Shown here one piece after another: positions 38,608-49,193 of a stretch of 64,000 nt of DNA. The notes under the pieces were generated by a model. That model did not search any database. It worked only from the letters and a program-made list of their open reading frames with translations, and was not told the DNA's origin. Positions within the stretch are counted from its first letter, which is position 1, and every line of letters starts with the position of its first letter. Source of the DNA: Parasporobacterium sp. (GTDB lineage: Bacteria; Bacillota; Clostridia; Lachnospirales; Lachnospiraceae); assembly GCA_017459985.1 (NCBI GenBank), contig JAFUBX010000120.1:22776-86775 (forward strand). The letters are read 5' to 3'. The position numbers were made by a program, and so were the translations under genes.

Positions 38608-39273
38608 ATGAGAAAACGAATCCTTTCCCCGTCGATTCTCGCAGCCGATTTCGCCGGTCTGGGCAGTCAGATCCGGGAGATCCGGGAAGCGGGAGCGGAA
38701 TATGTGCATATTGATGTTATGGACGGGCTTTTTGTTCCATCGATTTCCTTTGGAATGCCCGTGATCAAGTCTCTGAGGCCGGTTTCGGATCTGGCATTTG
38801 ATGTCCATCTGATGATTCAGGAGCCGGTCCGTTACATTGAAGAATTCAGGGACTGCGGTGCGGATATTCTGACGGTGCATTATGAAGCCTGTGAAGATGT
38901 TGCAGGAACGCTGCGGGCAATCCGGGAAGCGGGTATGAGATCCGGGCTTTCCATCAAACCCAAAACGCCGACGACAGTCCTGAAAGACTATCTGAATCTC
39001 TGTGATATGGTGCTTCTGATGAGTGTGGAGCCGGGGTTCGGCGGTCAGAAACTGATCAGCAGTTCCTACGAACGGGCAAGAGAGATTGATCAGATGATCA
39101 GTGCATCAGATCTTCCCATTGATCTGGAGATCGACGGCGGGATCAATCTGGATAATGTGCAGCAGGTCCTGGACACCGGTGTGAATGTGATCGTTGCCGG
39201 CAGTGCTGTATTTAAAAATCCGGGATATAATACCCGGCAATTCATGAAAATCCTGAACCAATCACAGCTCTGA
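38608..39273 (+). CDS. rpe: Ribulose-phosphate 3-epimerase
   Basis: Pentose phosphate enzyme interconverting ribulose-5-P and xylulose-5-P. 221 residues, a TIM barrel with typical motifs: LSPSILAADFAGLG (residues 6-19), HIDVMDGLFVPSISFG (metal-binding), DVHLMIQEP, LLMSVEPGFGGQK (phosphate loop) and DGGINLDN. Twelve bases after rsgA. Many Firmicutes carry thiN (thiamine pyrophosphokinase) next; here a repeat array follows instead, and this is the last gene of the run. Confidence 0.97.
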   Translation: MRKRILSPSILAADFAGLGSQIREIREAGAEYVHIDVMDGLFVPSISFGMPVIKSLRPVSDLAFDVHLMIQEPVRYIEEFRDCGADILTVHYEACEDVAGTLRAIREAGMRSGLSIKPKTPTTVLKDYLNLCDMVLLMSVEPGFGGQKLISSSYERAREIDQMISASDLPIDLEIDGGINLDNVQQVLDTGVNVIVAGSAVFKNPGYNTRQFMKILNQSQL

Positions 39274-39353
39274 TTTCACAATACAGAACTCCTGCTCTCA
39301 TGTATGAAACGGGAGAACTCCAAGATTATTTCATGATTAAGACCACATAATAG

Positions 39354-39651
39354 AGCGGAAAATGAAAACTTCAAAAAATGCATGACATTTTGGCGAAGAA
39401 AGTCATGCGGAAAATGGAAACTTCGAAAAACGCATGACATTTTGTCGAAGAAAGTCATGCGAAAAATAAAAACTTCAAAAAATGCATGACATTTTGGCGA
39501 AGAAAGTCATGCGGAAAATGAAAACTTCGAAAAACGCATGACATTTTGGCGAAGAAAGTCATGCGAAAAATAAAAACTTCGAAAAACGCATGACATTTTG
39601 GCGAAGAAAGTCATGCAAAAAATAAAAACTTCGAAAAACGCATGACATTTC
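39354..39651. repeat. 52-base tandem hairpin repeat array, about six copies
   Basis: The segment GCATGACATTTTG recurs at 39380, 39432, 39484, 39536, 39588 and 39640, an exact period of 52. Each full unit contains GCATGAC ... GTCATGC (7-base arms around a 15-base loop ATTTTGGCGAAGAAA), then an A-rich spacer with AAAACTTC(G/A)AAAAA. Differences between copies are few (G/A and T/G changes). 52 is not a multiple of 3, so it is not coding. Lies between rpe and the amidase gene; the last copy reaches the amidase promoter. Confidence 0.9.
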
Positions 39652-39675
39652 AAAAATGGGAAGTGTTTGTATAGT
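39648..39675 (+). promoter_or_regulatory. Possible promoter for the cell-wall amidase gene
   Basis: -35-like TTTCAA at 39648-39653, at the very end of the last repeat copy, 16-base spacer, -10 TATAGT at 39670-39675. Start of translation is 30 bases downstream, with GGAGGAG as ribosome binding site. Confidence 0.4.
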
Positions 39676-39704
39676 ATCATTATCAACATGGAGGAGTATT
39701 CCTG

Positions 39705-42092
39705 ATGAAACAATTTTGGATTAAACTGTCCATGGCTTTTCTTGGACTGACCTTTGCAGCCTCATTCAGCGCATTTGCCGGTGAAACATCGGATGATGCA
39801 GATGTGTTTCCGGAATTTGTCTATTTGGAAGAGACTTTTTCCGATGCAGTGACTGCGGAGGATGTTCCGGTGGAAGTTCCGGAAGAGATTATTTCCGTAC
39901 AGGAGGAACTGCTGCCGGACGAAATACTTCCTGAAGAACCGGTTCTTCAGAATACAAATCAGGCAAACTGGCAGGAAGCAGATGAGGCAGTTCCGGGATC
40001 CTATCTGGAAGAAGCCTTGTTTGCAAAGATACTTTCTTTTTCCAGGAGTCTTGCAAATGGCGCCACCGGAGAAGATGTCCTTGATCTGCAAACGGTTCTT
40101 TCCGAACTGGGTTACAGTGTTGGCGCCCTTGACGGCTATTTCGGAAATATGACGGAAGCCGCAGTCCGCGCTTTCCAGACAGATCACGGACTGTATCTGG
40201 ATGGAATCGTCGGCAATCAGACCGTTTCCGCCCTCAACAGTCAGGATCTTCCGGATCCTCAGGCATCTGCCGGTCAGACTGGTAATACGGCAGTAAGCGT
40301 TTCTTTTTCAAGAACCTTATATAATGGAGTGAACGGCACAGATGTTCAGGCGCTTCAGCAGCAGCTTCAGAAATTGGGCTATCAGGTGGGCTCCATTGAC
40401 GGGATCTTCGGCAGCATGACGGAGGCCGCGGTCCGGGCATTTCAATCGGATCTGGGACTGATCACCGACGGAATCGCGGGAAATCAAACGTTTACCGCAC
40501 TCAGTCAGAAAAACACTTCCGGCAGCAATGGAAACACCTCGGGAAGTACCGGCAGCACCTCCGGCAATACCGGCGATACCTCCGGCAGCACGTCGAAATC
40601 GGCGGATTCCTCCGGCACCGCCGCTGCCGCTCCGACTCTGACCAGGACACTTTACAATGGAATGAACGGAGATGATGTCAGCTCCATTCAGACCAGACTG
40701 AAGGAACTCGGATTCGATGTCGGCGCCATTGACGGAATGTTCGGGAATCAGACCCTTCAGGCTGTTCTGGCCTTTCAGAATGCAAAAGGACTTGTGGCAG
40801 ACGGCGTGATCGGAAGTTATACCTTTACAGCTCTGATGACTCAGGAACCTCCGAAAACGGATTATTCCGACAAGCCCGCCTCCTCCGGCACAACAGGAAG
40901 CACGGGTACGACCGGGACATCCGGCAGCACAGGCTCCGCCGGATCTTCGGGCAGTTCCGGATCATCCGGAAGCTCCGGCTCCTCCGGTACGGATAGTTCC
41001 CAAAAGGTTCTGTCCAACGGAATGTCCGGCGATGATGTGAAGGAGATGCAGGAAACCCTGAAGGAACTGGGTTATCTGGATTCTGTCATTGACGGATATT
41101 TCGGAAATGTGACCGAAACCGCTTTAAAAGAATTCCAGAAGGCCAACGGATCTGTGACTCCCTCCGGAAAGCTGGATGAAAAAACAAAAGAGAAGCTGTA
41201 CAGCGATACCGCGATTGGAAAGGATGAAATTGAGTTTTCCACAGTCTTAAAGACGGCATCCGGGGAATACGTCCTTTCAAGATCTATGTCCTATGATATG
41301 GAGGGGGATGATATCCTGGAGATCCAGAAAAAACTGGACGCGCTGGGTTATCTCTATGCGATCCCGAAGGGATATTTCGGAAATATCACAGATGATGCCG
41401 TTAGAGCCTTCCAGAAGGATCAGGGAATGAAGGAAGCCACCGGGGTTGTGGATGAGGAAACAATCAACAAACTGAATGCTGCTGTATCCGGTGCGAAAAT
41501 CAATTCTCCGGAATACACCGTCAGCGCTCTGGCCTCCAATGAAGTGATCACCGATAAAAACTACGACCGGGAGGATTATTCGATCAAATACATTATCCCC
41601 CATCATATGGCCGGCCGTTCCACCGGAGTAAACTGCGCTACCTATTTTGTAAACAACGGACTCAGCAACAGCGCAAACTATTGCGTGGGATATAACGGGG
41701 ATATTGCCGCCGGAGTGCCGGAGGAATATGGGGCATGGACCTCCAGCTGGTGGGCTGCGGATGAACAGGGAATTACCATTGAAGTATCGGATGCGTCAAA
41801 TGACAGCGATGTGATTCCGGAGAAGGCGCAGGAGGCATTGATCGATCTTTGCGTGGATCTGATCCAGAGAAATCCCTCTCTTGGAGGAAAAATGGTCTAT
41901 GATCCGGAGGATGAGGAGATCGTAAAGGATGCGAAAAACACAAAGGATCCCTCTGCGTTAAGCAATGTGAAAGGAAATGTTCTTCTTCACAACTGGACCA
42001 GCGGCGGAAATACTGCCTGCCCGGGAGAGCATATGAAGGAGATCCTTCCCGAAATTGCCAAAAAAGTCAATGAAAAACTGCAGGTGAAATAA
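39705..42092 (+). CDS. Secreted N-acetylmuramoyl-L-alanine amidase with five peptidoglycan-binding domains
   Basis: 795 residues. Signal peptide 1-25 (KQFWIKLSMAFLGLTFAASFSAFA). Acidic stretch 30-105, then PG_binding_1 domains at about 112-178, 200-265, 305-375, 430-500 and 524-590, each with the G-DV--LQ--L--LGY-VG-(I/L)DG-FG--T--AV-AFQ pattern. The linkers between domains 2-4 are Ser/Gly/Thr-rich and were probably made by repeat expansion. C-terminal amidase_2-type domain 610-795: zinc-binding HH (PHHMAGRS), HNW and CPGEHM. Cleaves or remodels the cell wall. Stands alone: own promoter and terminator. Confidence 0.88.
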   Translation: MKQFWIKLSMAFLGLTFAASFSAFAGETSDDADVFPEFVYLEETFSDAVTAEDVPVEVPEEIISVQEELLPDEILPEEPVLQNTNQANWQEADEAVPGSYLEEALFAKILSFSRSLANGATGEDVLDLQTVLSELGYSVGALDGYFGNMTEAAVRAFQTDHGLYLDGIVGNQTVSALNSQDLPDPQASAGQTGNTAVSVSFSRTLYNGVNGTDVQALQQQLQKLGYQVGSIDGIFGSMTEAAVRAFQSDLGLITDGIAGNQTFTALSQKNTSGSNGNTSGSTGSTSGNTGDTSGSTSKSADSSGTAAAAPTLTRTLYNGMNGDDVSSIQTRLKELGFDVGAIDGMFGNQTLQAVLAFQNAKGLVADGVIGSYTFTALMTQEPPKTDYSDKPASSGTTGSTGTTGTSGSTGSAGSSGSSGSSGSSGSSGTDSSQKVLSNGMSGDDVKEMQETLKELGYLDSVIDGYFGNVTETALKEFQKANGSVTPSGKLDEKTKEKLYSDTAIGKDEIEFSTVLKTASGEYVLSRSMSYDMEGDDILEIQKKLDALGYLYAIPKGYFGNITDDAVRAFQKDQGMKEATGVVDEETINKLNAAVSGAKINSPEYTVSALASNEVITDKNYDREDYSIKYIIPHHMAGRSTGVNCATYFVNNGLSNSANYCVGYNGDIAAGVPEEYGAWTSSWWAADEQGITIEVSDASNDSDVIPEKAQEALIDLCVDLIQRNPSLGGKMVYDPEDEEIVKDAKNTKDPSALSNVKGNVLLHNWTSGGNTACPGEHMKEILPEIAKKVNEKLQVK

Positions 42093-42098
42093 AATACA

Positions 42099-42140
42099 AG
42101 GGGCTGCCGCGATTTAATTAGCGCGACAGCCCTTTAATTA
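42099..42140. terminator. Bidirectional terminator between the amidase gene and queA
   Basis: GGGCTG-CCGCG and CGCG-ACAGCCC pair around ATTTAATTAG; T-rich sequence follows on both strands. It serves the convergent amidase (+) and queA (-) genes. Confidence 0.8.
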
Positions 42141-42146
42141 TGATAC

Positions 42147-43199
42147 TTATTGAAAACTATCGGTGAGGAACATGGCGTCTCCGAAGCTGAAAAACCGGTA
42201 TCGCTCCCGGATCGCTTCCTCATAGGCATTTAATATGATTTCCCGGGAACTGATCGCGCTGACCAGCATCAGAAGGGTCGATTCCGGAAGATGAAAATTG
42301 GTGATCAGACAATCGGTGATCTTAAACCGGTATCCGGGGTAGATAAAAATATCCGTCCACATGGAACCGGGCTTCACAAATCCCTGATCATCTGCGATGC
42401 TCTCCAGCGTACGGCAGGAGGTGGTTCCGACACAGATGATGCGGCCGCCCTCCCTGCGGGTACGGTTGATCAGTTCCGCATTTTCTTCCGTCAGAATGCA
42501 GAATTCGGAATGCATCTTGTGATCCAGGATATTTTCCTCTTTGACCGGACGGAAGGTGCCGAGTCCGACATGCAGGGTCACGTGGGCAATCTGTGTTCCC
42601 TGTCTGCAGATTTTCTCCAGAAGTTCCGTCGTGAAATGAAGGCCGGCCGTCGGCGCGGCAGCGGAACCATCATGTTTTGCGTAGACGGTCTGGTATCGGT
42701 TTTTATCTTCCAGCTTATGGGTGATATAGGGTGGCAGAGGCATCTGTCCGAGCCTGTCCAGAATCTCTTCAAAAATCCCGTCGAAGAAGAACCTTATAAT
42801 CCGGTTTCCGTCGGGGAGCACCTGCAGGATCTCTCCCTTCAGTTCCGGTTCTGCCTGTTCCGTATTTCCAAAAACAAGCCTGCAGCCCTGGCGGGCTTTC
42901 TTCCCTGGCTTTACGAGGCACTCCCAGTCTGTATCGGATTTGCGGGTAAGAAGCAGCACTTCGATCACCGCTCCGGTATCAGGCCTTGTTCCAAACAGTC
43001 TGGCGGGGATCACCCGGGTATCGTTGATCACGAGACAGTCAGAAGGCTTCAGGTAATCGACGATGTTCCGGAAGATCTCATGACGGATCTCTCCGGTCTG
43101 CCGGTTCACCAGCATCAGCCTGGAAGCAGAACGGTCCTTCAGAGGATCCTGTGCGATTAATTCTTTTGGCAAGTCGTAATAAAAATCTTTCAATAGCAT
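42147..43199 (-). CDS. queA: S-adenosylmethionine:tRNA ribosyltransferase-isomerase (QueA)
   Basis: Penultimate queuosine step: transfers the ribosyl part of SAM to 7-aminomethyl-7-deazaguanine in tRNA. 350 residues, normal length. Family motifs: [13 protein letters not shown] at the start, [52 protein letters not shown] and [16 protein letters not shown]. The tgt gene, its usual partner, is not visible. Ribosome binding site is weak; an ATG at 43199 fits the family start [11 protein letters not shown]. Confidence 0.97.
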   Translation of the reverse strand: MLLKDFYYDLPKELIAQDPLKDRSASRLMLVNRQTGEIRHEIFRNIVDYLKPSDCLVINDTRVIPARLFGTRPDTGAVIEVLLLTRKSDTDWECLVKPGKKARQGCRLVFGNTEQAEPELKGEILQVLPDGNRIIRFFFDGIFEEILDRLGQMPLPPYITHKLEDKNRYQTVYAKHDGSAAAPTAGLHFTTELLEKICRQGTQIAHVTLHVGLGTFRPVKEENILDHKMHSEFCILTEENAELINRTRREGGRIICVGTTSCRTLESIADDQGFVKPGSMWTDIFIYPGYRFKITDCLITNFHLPESTLLMLVSAISSREIILNAYEEAIRERYRFFSFGDAMFLTDSFQ

Positions 43200-43280
43200 A
43201 GCTTACGAATCTTATCATATTTTTTTCCTTTTTCAAAATGTTTTTGTGAAGTCATGAGGAAAATGTAAAATGCATATCGG

Positions 43281-43309
43281 TTGCATCTGATTTTTTCCTA
43301 TGTTATATT
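43281..43309 (+). promoter_or_regulatory. Promoter for the HerA-like ATPase gene
   Basis: -35 TTGCAT at 43281-43286, 17-base spacer, -10 TATATT at 43304-43309: the same hexamers as the clpB promoter. It lies inside a longer open frame that begins at 43281, so the protein must start later, at 43350. Confidence 0.65.
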
Positions 43310-43349
43310 AAACGATGGCTTAAATTCAGAAAAAGAGGAGGGAATTCTA

Positions 43350-45317
43350 ATGTTTACGAATAATGCTTTATTGGTAGCAGCAAATGAACAGCCGGTATTT
43401 CTGCTGCCGCAGATGTCTGCAAGACATGGCTTGATCACCGGTGCGACAGGCACAGGAAAAACGGTAACTGTAAAAGTATTGGCGGAAGCATTTTCGGATG
43501 CGGGAGTTCCGGTCTTTCTTTCTGATATTAAAGGGGACCTGACCGGAATGAGCGCTCCCGGGCAGCATACGGAAGATCTCCAGAAACGGATCGACAACCT
43601 CGGGCTGGCTGCTTACGGATGGCAGTACAAACCGTTCCCGACGGTTTACTGGGATGTTTTTGCAAAGAAGGGGATCCCGGTACGGGCCACCATTTCCGAA
43701 ATGGGTCCTTTGCTTCTGTCAAGACTGATGGATCTGTCCTCTGCGCAGGAAGGAGTTCTGAATATTATCTTCCGGATCGCGGATGACCAGGGGCTTCTGC
43801 TTCTGGATCTGAAGGATCTCCGGGCAGTCGTTCAGGCAGTCGGCGATCATGCTGCTGATTACAAGACAGCTTACGGCAATATTGCATCCTCTTCCATCGG
43901 AGCCATCCAGAGAGGCCTGCTGAAGCTGGAGTCCCAGGGAGCCAATCTGTTCTTCGGGGAGCCTGCGCTGGATATCCATGACTGGATCCGCTGTGACAGC
44001 AATGGAAGAGGCGTGATCAATGTTCTGAACTGTGAAGAACTGTTCCAGAAGCCGGATCTGTATACCGCATATCTTCTGTGGATGCTTTCGGAACTGTATG
44101 AATCTCTTCCGGAGGTCGGAGATCTGGAGAAACCGAGAATGGTCTTTTTCTTCGATGAAGCCCATCTTCTGTTCAAACTGAAATCCAAAGAACTGATGGA
44201 TAAAGTAGAACAGGTGATCCGCCTGATCCGTTCCAAGGGCGTTGGCGTGTTCTTTATTACACAGAATCCGGCGGACGTTCCGGATACGATCTTGTCCCAG
44301 CTGGGAAATAAGATCCAGCATGCACTGCGTGCCTATACCCCGGCGGATCAGAAGGCCGTGAGGGCAGCCGCCCAGTCCTTCCCGATCAATCCGGCATTCA
44401 AGACGGAAGAGGCGATTCCGACCCTCGGAAAGGGCGAAGCTCTGGTTTCCTTCCTGGATGAGAAGGGCGTTCCGGGGATGGTGCAGAGAGCCTATATCCT
44501 ACCGCCCCAGTCGCTGATGGGGATCCTGGATGAGACATTGCTCAGCAATATGATACTGTCCTCCGATATGTATCCGAAGTATTCTCAGATGGTGGACAGA
44601 GAGTCTGCGTATGAGCTTCTGAATGGGATCGCGCCGGGCGGAACCACGCTTCAGTATGTCAATTCCGCTGCTCCGGGCCAGTATACCGGATCTTTCTATG
44701 CAGGATCCGTGCAGCCGGAAACGGTGCAGCCGGGAGCTGTACAGCCTGCGTTCCAGACAGCGCCTTCAGGGGATTGGATCTGCCCGGTATGCGGAGCATC
44801 CAATGCCGGGAATTTCTGCGGAAACTGCGGAGCCGCAAAACCGGAAGCCGCAGCAGTCCAGACGGAGAGTCCCTTCGTGCAGCAGCCGGTTTCTCAGGAA
44901 AATCCCTTTGTTTCCCAGGCACCTTCCTATACGAATTATCAACAGGGAAGCGGCCAGAATATGACGCAGCAGTTTATCCAGCAGACTTACGGACAGCAGG
45001 GACAGCCTGTACAGCCCGTACAGACAGGGTATATGCAGCCGGCTTCCGGAACGACCTATAACGGGCCGTCATTAGTGGCCTCAGTTCAGGCACAGCAGAT
45101 GGCGCAGGCTGCCCAGACCCAGACCTATACCCAGGCTCAACTGGAGAAGATGCAGAAGGAAGCTGTGAAACAGGCAAAAGCAGAATTAAAAGCGGAACAG
45201 GAAGCCAATAAAGAGTCTGATTTGGCAAAATCAGCCAAGAGTATTGCAACCAGCGGGGCGAGAACCGCCGTAAACTATCTGGTTAGAGGCGCACTAGGCA
45301 CCTTATTAAAGAAATAA
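43350..45317 (+). CDS. HerA-like ATPase, DUF853 family, with C-terminal zinc ribbon
   Basis: 655 residues from ATG 43350 (GAGGAGGG site upstream, promoter at 43281). ATPase of the HerA/FtsK superfamily, DUF853/YjgR type: Walker A GATGTGKT near 31-38, [10 protein letters not shown], Walker [14 protein letters not shown] and an arginine-finger-type end. The core ends near residue 420. The tail has an added zinc ribbon (CPVCG ... CGNCG, about 472-488) and a Gln/Ala/Lys-rich stretch of about 160 residues ending in a hydrophobic helix ([15 protein letters not shown]). HerA relatives work in DNA processing or on membranes; the role of this group is unknown. Possibly co-transcribed with leuS. Confidence 0.85.
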   Translation: MFTNNALLVAANEQPVFLLPQMSARHGLITGATGTGKTVTVKVLAEAFSDAGVPVFLSDIKGDLTGMSAPGQHTEDLQKRIDNLGLAAYGWQYKPFPTVYWDVFAKKGIPVRATISEMGPLLLSRLMDLSSAQEGVLNIIFRIADDQGLLLLDLKDLRAVVQAVGDHAADYKTAYGNIASSSIGAIQRGLLKLESQGANLFFGEPALDIHDWIRCDSNGRGVINVLNCEELFQKPDLYTAYLLWMLSELYESLPEVGDLEKPRMVFFFDEAHLLFKLKSKELMDKVEQVIRLIRSKGVGVFFITQNPADVPDTILSQLGNKIQHALRAYTPADQKAVRAAAQSFPINPAFKTEEAIPTLGKGEALVSFLDEKGVPGMVQRAYILPPQSLMGILDETLLSNMILSSDMYPKYSQMVDRESAYELLNGIAPGGTTLQYVNSAAPGQYTGSFYAGSVQPETVQPGAVQPAFQTAPSGDWICPVCGASNAGNFCGNCGAAKPEAAAVQTESPFVQQPVSQENPFVSQAPSYTNYQQGSGQNMTQQFIQQTYGQQGQPVQPVQTGYMQPASGTTYNGPSLVASVQAQQMAQAAQTQTYTQAQLEKMQKEAVKQAKAELKAEQEANKESDLAKSAKSIATSGARTAVNYLVRGALGTLLKK

Positions 45318-45354
45318 AGCCTGTATTAGACGGGCCGGTTTGTTGGAGGAATCT

Positions 45355-47787
45355 ATGAAAGTAACTTACAATCACACAGAGATTGAGAAAAAATGGGATG
45401 GAGCCTGGAAGGCCAATCCGATCAACGTGGATGACGGGAAGAAGGACAAGTATTATTGTCTGGATATGTTTCCGTATCCATCCGGACACGGTCTGCATGT
45501 CGGGCATTGGAGAGGATACGTGATCAGCGATGTCTGGAGCAGATATAAACTGATGCAGGGATATTATCTCATTCATCCTATGGGGTGGGATGCTTTCGGT
45601 CTTCCGGCAGAGAACTATGCAATCCAGCACGGTATCCATCCCAGTATTTCGACTGCGGAGAATATCGCAAATATCAAGAAGCAGATCAAGGAGATCGCGG
45701 CCATCTATGACTGGGACCGGGAAGTCAATACGACAGATCCGGATTTCTACAAATGGACCCAGTGGATCTTTGTAAAAATGTTTAAGGCGGGGCTTGCCTA
45801 TGAAAAGGAAATGCCCATTAACTGGTGCCCTTCCTGTAAGACAGGCCTCGCAAATGAGGAAGTTGTGGACGGCAAATGTGAACGCTGCCACAGTGAAGTA
45901 ACCAAGAAGAATCTCCGGCAGTGGATGCTGAAGATCACGGCTTATGCAGACCGTCTTCTGGACGATCTGGATGGTCTGGACTGGCCGGAGAAGGTCAAAA
46001 AGATGCAGACAGAATGGATCGGGCGCTCCTATGGCGCGGAGATTGATTTCTGCGTCGATGGACAGGAAGACAAGATCCGGGTATATACCACCCGGCCGGA
46101 TACCCTGTACGGCGCCACCTTCATGGTGCTGGCACCGGAGCATCCGTTGTCCGCAAAACTTGCCACAGCAGATACGAAAGACGCTGTGGATCGTTATATC
46201 TACGAAGCCAGCATGAAATCCAACGTGGATCGTATGGCAGATAAGGAAAAGACGGGCGTCTTTACCGGAAGCTATGCAGTCAATCCGTTAAACGGAGCCA
46301 GGATTCCGATCTGGATCTCCGATTATGTACTGGCGGATTACGGAACTGGAGCCATTATGTGCGTTCCCGCCCATGACGACAGAGACTTTGCCTTTGCCAG
46401 AAAATTCGATCTTCCCATTATTCCTGTCATTTCCCCGGACGGAAGCGATATCAGGGATATGGAAGAGGCCTATACCGGAACGGGTATCGTGATCAATTCC
46501 GGCGAATGGAACGGAAGGGACAGCCAGGAGCTGAAACTGTCCGCACCGGAGGAGATCGAGAAGAAAGGTCTCGGAACCAAAAAAGTCAATTATAAGCTGA
46601 GGGACTGGGTCTTCTCCAGACAGCGGTATTGGGGCGAACCGATCCCGATCATTCATTGTCCGAAGTGCGGAAATGTGCCGGTTCCGGAAGAGGAGCTTCC
46701 GCTGGTTCTGCCGGATGTGCAGAGCTATCAGCCTACCGGTACGGGAGAATCCCCGCTGGCGGCCATTGAGGAGTGGGTCAATACCACCTGTCCGTGCTGT
46801 AAGGGACCGGCAAAGAGAGAAACCAATACCATGCCGCAATGGGCCGGGTCCTCCTGGTATTTCCTGCGGTATGTGGATCCGAAGAATCCGGATGCCCTTG
46901 TGGACCGGGAAAAGGCAGATAAATATCTTCCGGTAGATATGTATATCGGAGGGGTAGAGCATGCGGTTCTTCATCTGCTGTACTCCAGATTTTACACCAA
47001 GTTCCTGTATGATATCGGAGTCGTCGGATTCAATGAGCCCTTTAAGAAGCTTTTCAATCAGGGCATGGTCTGCGGACGTGACCGGGAAACCGGAGCGGCC
47101 ACAAAGATGAGCAAATCCCTCGGAAATATTGTTTCTCCCGATGATATGGTGCGCGATTACGGGTGTGATTCCCTGCGGCTTTATGAACTGTTCATCGGAC
47201 CTCCGGAACTGGATTCGATCTGGGATGAAAGAGGGATTGACGGTGTATACCGGTTCCTTTGCAGATTGTATTCTCTGGTTATGTCCAATGCGGAGACCTC
47301 CGTACAGGCCACTCCGGAGATGATTAAGCTCAGAAACAAGCTGGTCTATGATATTACAAGAAGACTGGAATCCTTCAGCCTGAATACCGTCGTCAGCGGA
47401 TTTATGGAATATACAAACAAACTGAATGAGTTGAACAAATCCGCAGGCGGTATCGATAAGGAGACTATGGAAGTTCTGATCCGGCTTCTGGCTCCCTTTG
47501 CCCCGCATATTTCTGAAGAAATGTGGCAGGCATACGGACACACGGAGTCCGTCTTCGATTCCCGTTTCGGATGGCCTTCCTATGAGGAAGATCTGATCCG
47601 GGATGATGAGATCGAGATCGGCGTTCAGGTCAACGGGAAGGTCCGGTGTACGATCACGATTCCGGCGGATCTGGAGGCAAAGGAAGCCATTGCCAGAGCA
47701 AAGGAAGCACTGGGCGACAAGCTGCAGGGCGAGATCCGGAAGGAGATCTATGTACCCGGAAGGATTATCAATATTGTTGCAAAATGA
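45355..47787 (+). CDS. leuS: Leucyl-tRNA synthetase
   Basis: Class I synthetase, 810 residues from ATG 45355 with GGAGGAA just upstream (a TTG at 45340 is less likely). HIGH-type signature [16 protein letters not shown] at 42-57, zinc-finger-like insertion CPSCK ... CERCH, editing domain with [20 protein letters not shown] near 584 ([16 protein letters not shown]), anticodon-binding domain, and C-terminal domain [16 protein letters not shown]. Only 37 bases follow the HerA-like gene; no T-box is possible in that gap. A perfect terminator follows. Confidence 0.98.
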   Translation: MKVTYNHTEIEKKWDGAWKANPINVDDGKKDKYYCLDMFPYPSGHGLHVGHWRGYVISDVWSRYKLMQGYYLIHPMGWDAFGLPAENYAIQHGIHPSISTAENIANIKKQIKEIAAIYDWDREVNTTDPDFYKWTQWIFVKMFKAGLAYEKEMPINWCPSCKTGLANEEVVDGKCERCHSEVTKKNLRQWMLKITAYADRLLDDLDGLDWPEKVKKMQTEWIGRSYGAEIDFCVDGQEDKIRVYTTRPDTLYGATFMVLAPEHPLSAKLATADTKDAVDRYIYEASMKSNVDRMADKEKTGVFTGSYAVNPLNGARIPIWISDYVLADYGTGAIMCVPAHDDRDFAFARKFDLPIIPVISPDGSDIRDMEEAYTGTGIVINSGEWNGRDSQELKLSAPEEIEKKGLGTKKVNYKLRDWVFSRQRYWGEPIPIIHCPKCGNVPVPEEELPLVLPDVQSYQPTGTGESPLAAIEEWVNTTCPCCKGPAKRETNTMPQWAGSSWYFLRYVDPKNPDALVDREKADKYLPVDMYIGGVEHAVLHLLYSRFYTKFLYDIGVVGFNEPFKKLFNQGMVCGRDRETGAATKMSKSLGNIVSPDDMVRDYGCDSLRLYELFIGPPELDSIWDERGIDGVYRFLCRLYSLVMSNAETSVQATPEMIKLRNKLVYDITRRLESFSLNTVVSGFMEYTNKLNELNKSAGGIDKETMEVLIRLLAPFAPHISEEMWQAYGHTESVFDSRFGWPSYEEDLIRDDEIEIGVQVNGKVRCTITIPADLEAKEAIARAKEALGDKLQGEIRKEIYVPGRIINIVAK

Positions 47788-47818
47788 GTTTGATATCCTT
47801 TACAATCTGTCATCGAGA

Positions 47819-47864
47819 AGTCTCATACCTTGAATCTGCAGGGTATGAGACTCTTTGTTAAATC
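47819..47864 (+). terminator. Intrinsic terminator after leuS
   Basis: AGTCTCATACC and GGTATGAGACT form a perfect 11-base stem (47819-47829 with 47842-47852) and are followed by CTTTGTTAAAT. Confidence 0.85.
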
Positions 47865-47885
47865 AACGGAACAACGTTAATTGAA

Positions 47886-49193
47886 ATGTTTACTATCATT
47901 GTAGAAATCCTCATCATTGTGATACTGATCCTGCTGTCCGCTTTTTTCTCTTCTTCGGAAACGGCCCTTACGACGATCAGTCCCCACAGGCTGCGGACCA
48001 TGGTTGAGGAAAATTACAAAAACGCGAAGGTCCTGGAACAGGTCCTCTCAGAGAAAGAGAAGATGCTGAGTGTGATCCTGATCTGCAATAATATTGTCAA
48101 TATTGCGGTGTCAGCGCTGTGTACGGTGCTGGTACAGCGGGTATTCGGAAACTGGGCTGTCAGTATCGGAACCGGCGTTCTGACGGTGATCATTCTGGTC
48201 TTTGGAGAGATCTCCCCGAAGACGATTGCGACCTACCGGTCTGAAAAGCTTGCATTGTCTTTCGCGCCGGTGATCCGTTTTCTGATGATCCTGTTTACCC
48301 CGATCGCAGCAGCGGTGAATTTTCTGGCCTCCGGAGTGCTGAAGCTTTCTGGAGTCAGAAAATCTGACCGGTCCGAAAGCTATACGGAAAATGAGATCCG
48401 CTCCATCGTGGAAGTGTCGACGGAGGAGGGGGTGATCGAGGACGAAGAAAAGGAGATCATCAACAATGTCTTCGATTTTACCGATACGATCGCCAGGGAA
48501 GTGATGGTACCCCGGGTGAATATTGTGTCAATCCGGGTGGACTCCGGGATCGATGAGATCCGAAAACTTTATATCGACAATATGTATACCCGTCTCCCGG
48601 TGTTTGATGCCGAAGAAACATCCTTCGTGGGGATGTTGAATTTCAAGGACTTTATTTTCCTGACGGATCAGGAAAAGGCGGAGTTTTCTGTCCGGAATTA
48701 TATGCGGGAGCTTCCTTATACCTTTGAGAACAAACATCTTTCCGAGCTGTTTATGGAAATGAAAAGGGAACGACTGAACATGATGGCGGTCATGGATGAA
48801 TACGGCACCACCGTCGGCATTATCACCATGGAAGATCTGCTGGAGGAACTGGTGGGAGAGATCCGGGATGAATATGATGCGGATGAAGAGGAAGAACTAA
48901 CAGAGGTGTCTGACTCGGAATATCTTGTCCCCGGTTCCATGGGAATTTCTGATATCAATGACCGGATCGGAACGGATCTGGAATCAGAATCCTACGACTC
49001 CATCGGCGGACTGATAATGGAACAGCTGGAACGGCTTCCGGAGGAAGGGGACCGGATCTCGGTGGGGAATGTCACGATCACAGCAGAGAAACTGGACGGA
49101 ACCAGAATCGAAAGTGTCAGGATCAGGAAGGAGCCTGTGTCGGAAGAAGAATGGAAGAACAGCGGGAAAACCGAAAAATCCATATCGGATTAA
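47886..49193 (+). CDS. CNNM/CorC-family membrane protein (hemolysin C-like)
   Basis: 435 residues: DUF21 membrane domain with three or four helices (residues 1-190; SAFFSSSETALTTISPHRL is the family motif), two CBS domains (about 205-325, with VMVPRVNIVSIRVD and AVMDEYGTTVGIITMEDLLEELVGEI), and a C-terminal CorC/HlyC domain (about 345-425). Members act in magnesium or cobalt efflux or in divalent cation homeostasis. No clear ribosome binding site precedes the ATG, which is unusual here. The P-type ATPase gene starts inside its last 43 bases. Confidence 0.92.
   Translation: MFTIIVEILIIVILILLSAFFSSSETALTTISPHRLRTMVEENYKNAKVLEQVLSEKEKMLSVILICNNIVNIAVSALCTVLVQRVFGNWAVSIGTGVLTVIILVFGEISPKTIATYRSEKLALSFAPVIRFLMILFTPIAAAVNFLASGVLKLSGVRKSDRSESYTENEIRSIVEVSTEEGVIEDEEKEIINNVFDFTDTIAREVMVPRVNIVSIRVDSGIDEIRKLYIDNMYTRLPVFDAEETSFVGMLNFKDFIFLTDQEKAEFSVRNYMRELPYTFENKHLSELFMEMKRERLNMMAVMDEYGTTVGIITMEDLLEELVGEIRDEYDADEEEELTEVSDSEYLVPGSMGISDINDRIGTDLESESYDSIGGLIMEQLERLPEEGDRISVGNVTITAEKLDGTRIESVRIRKEPVSEEEWKNSGKTEKSISD

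Noticed and set aside
39507-39713. Minus-strand frame inside the 52-base array
   Set aside because: The repeat period is not a multiple of three, and the frame is made only of repeat copies.
43281-43349. Start of the HerA-like protein at 43281
   Set aside because: A good promoter occupies 43281-43309 and a strong ribosome binding site precedes the ATG at 43350.
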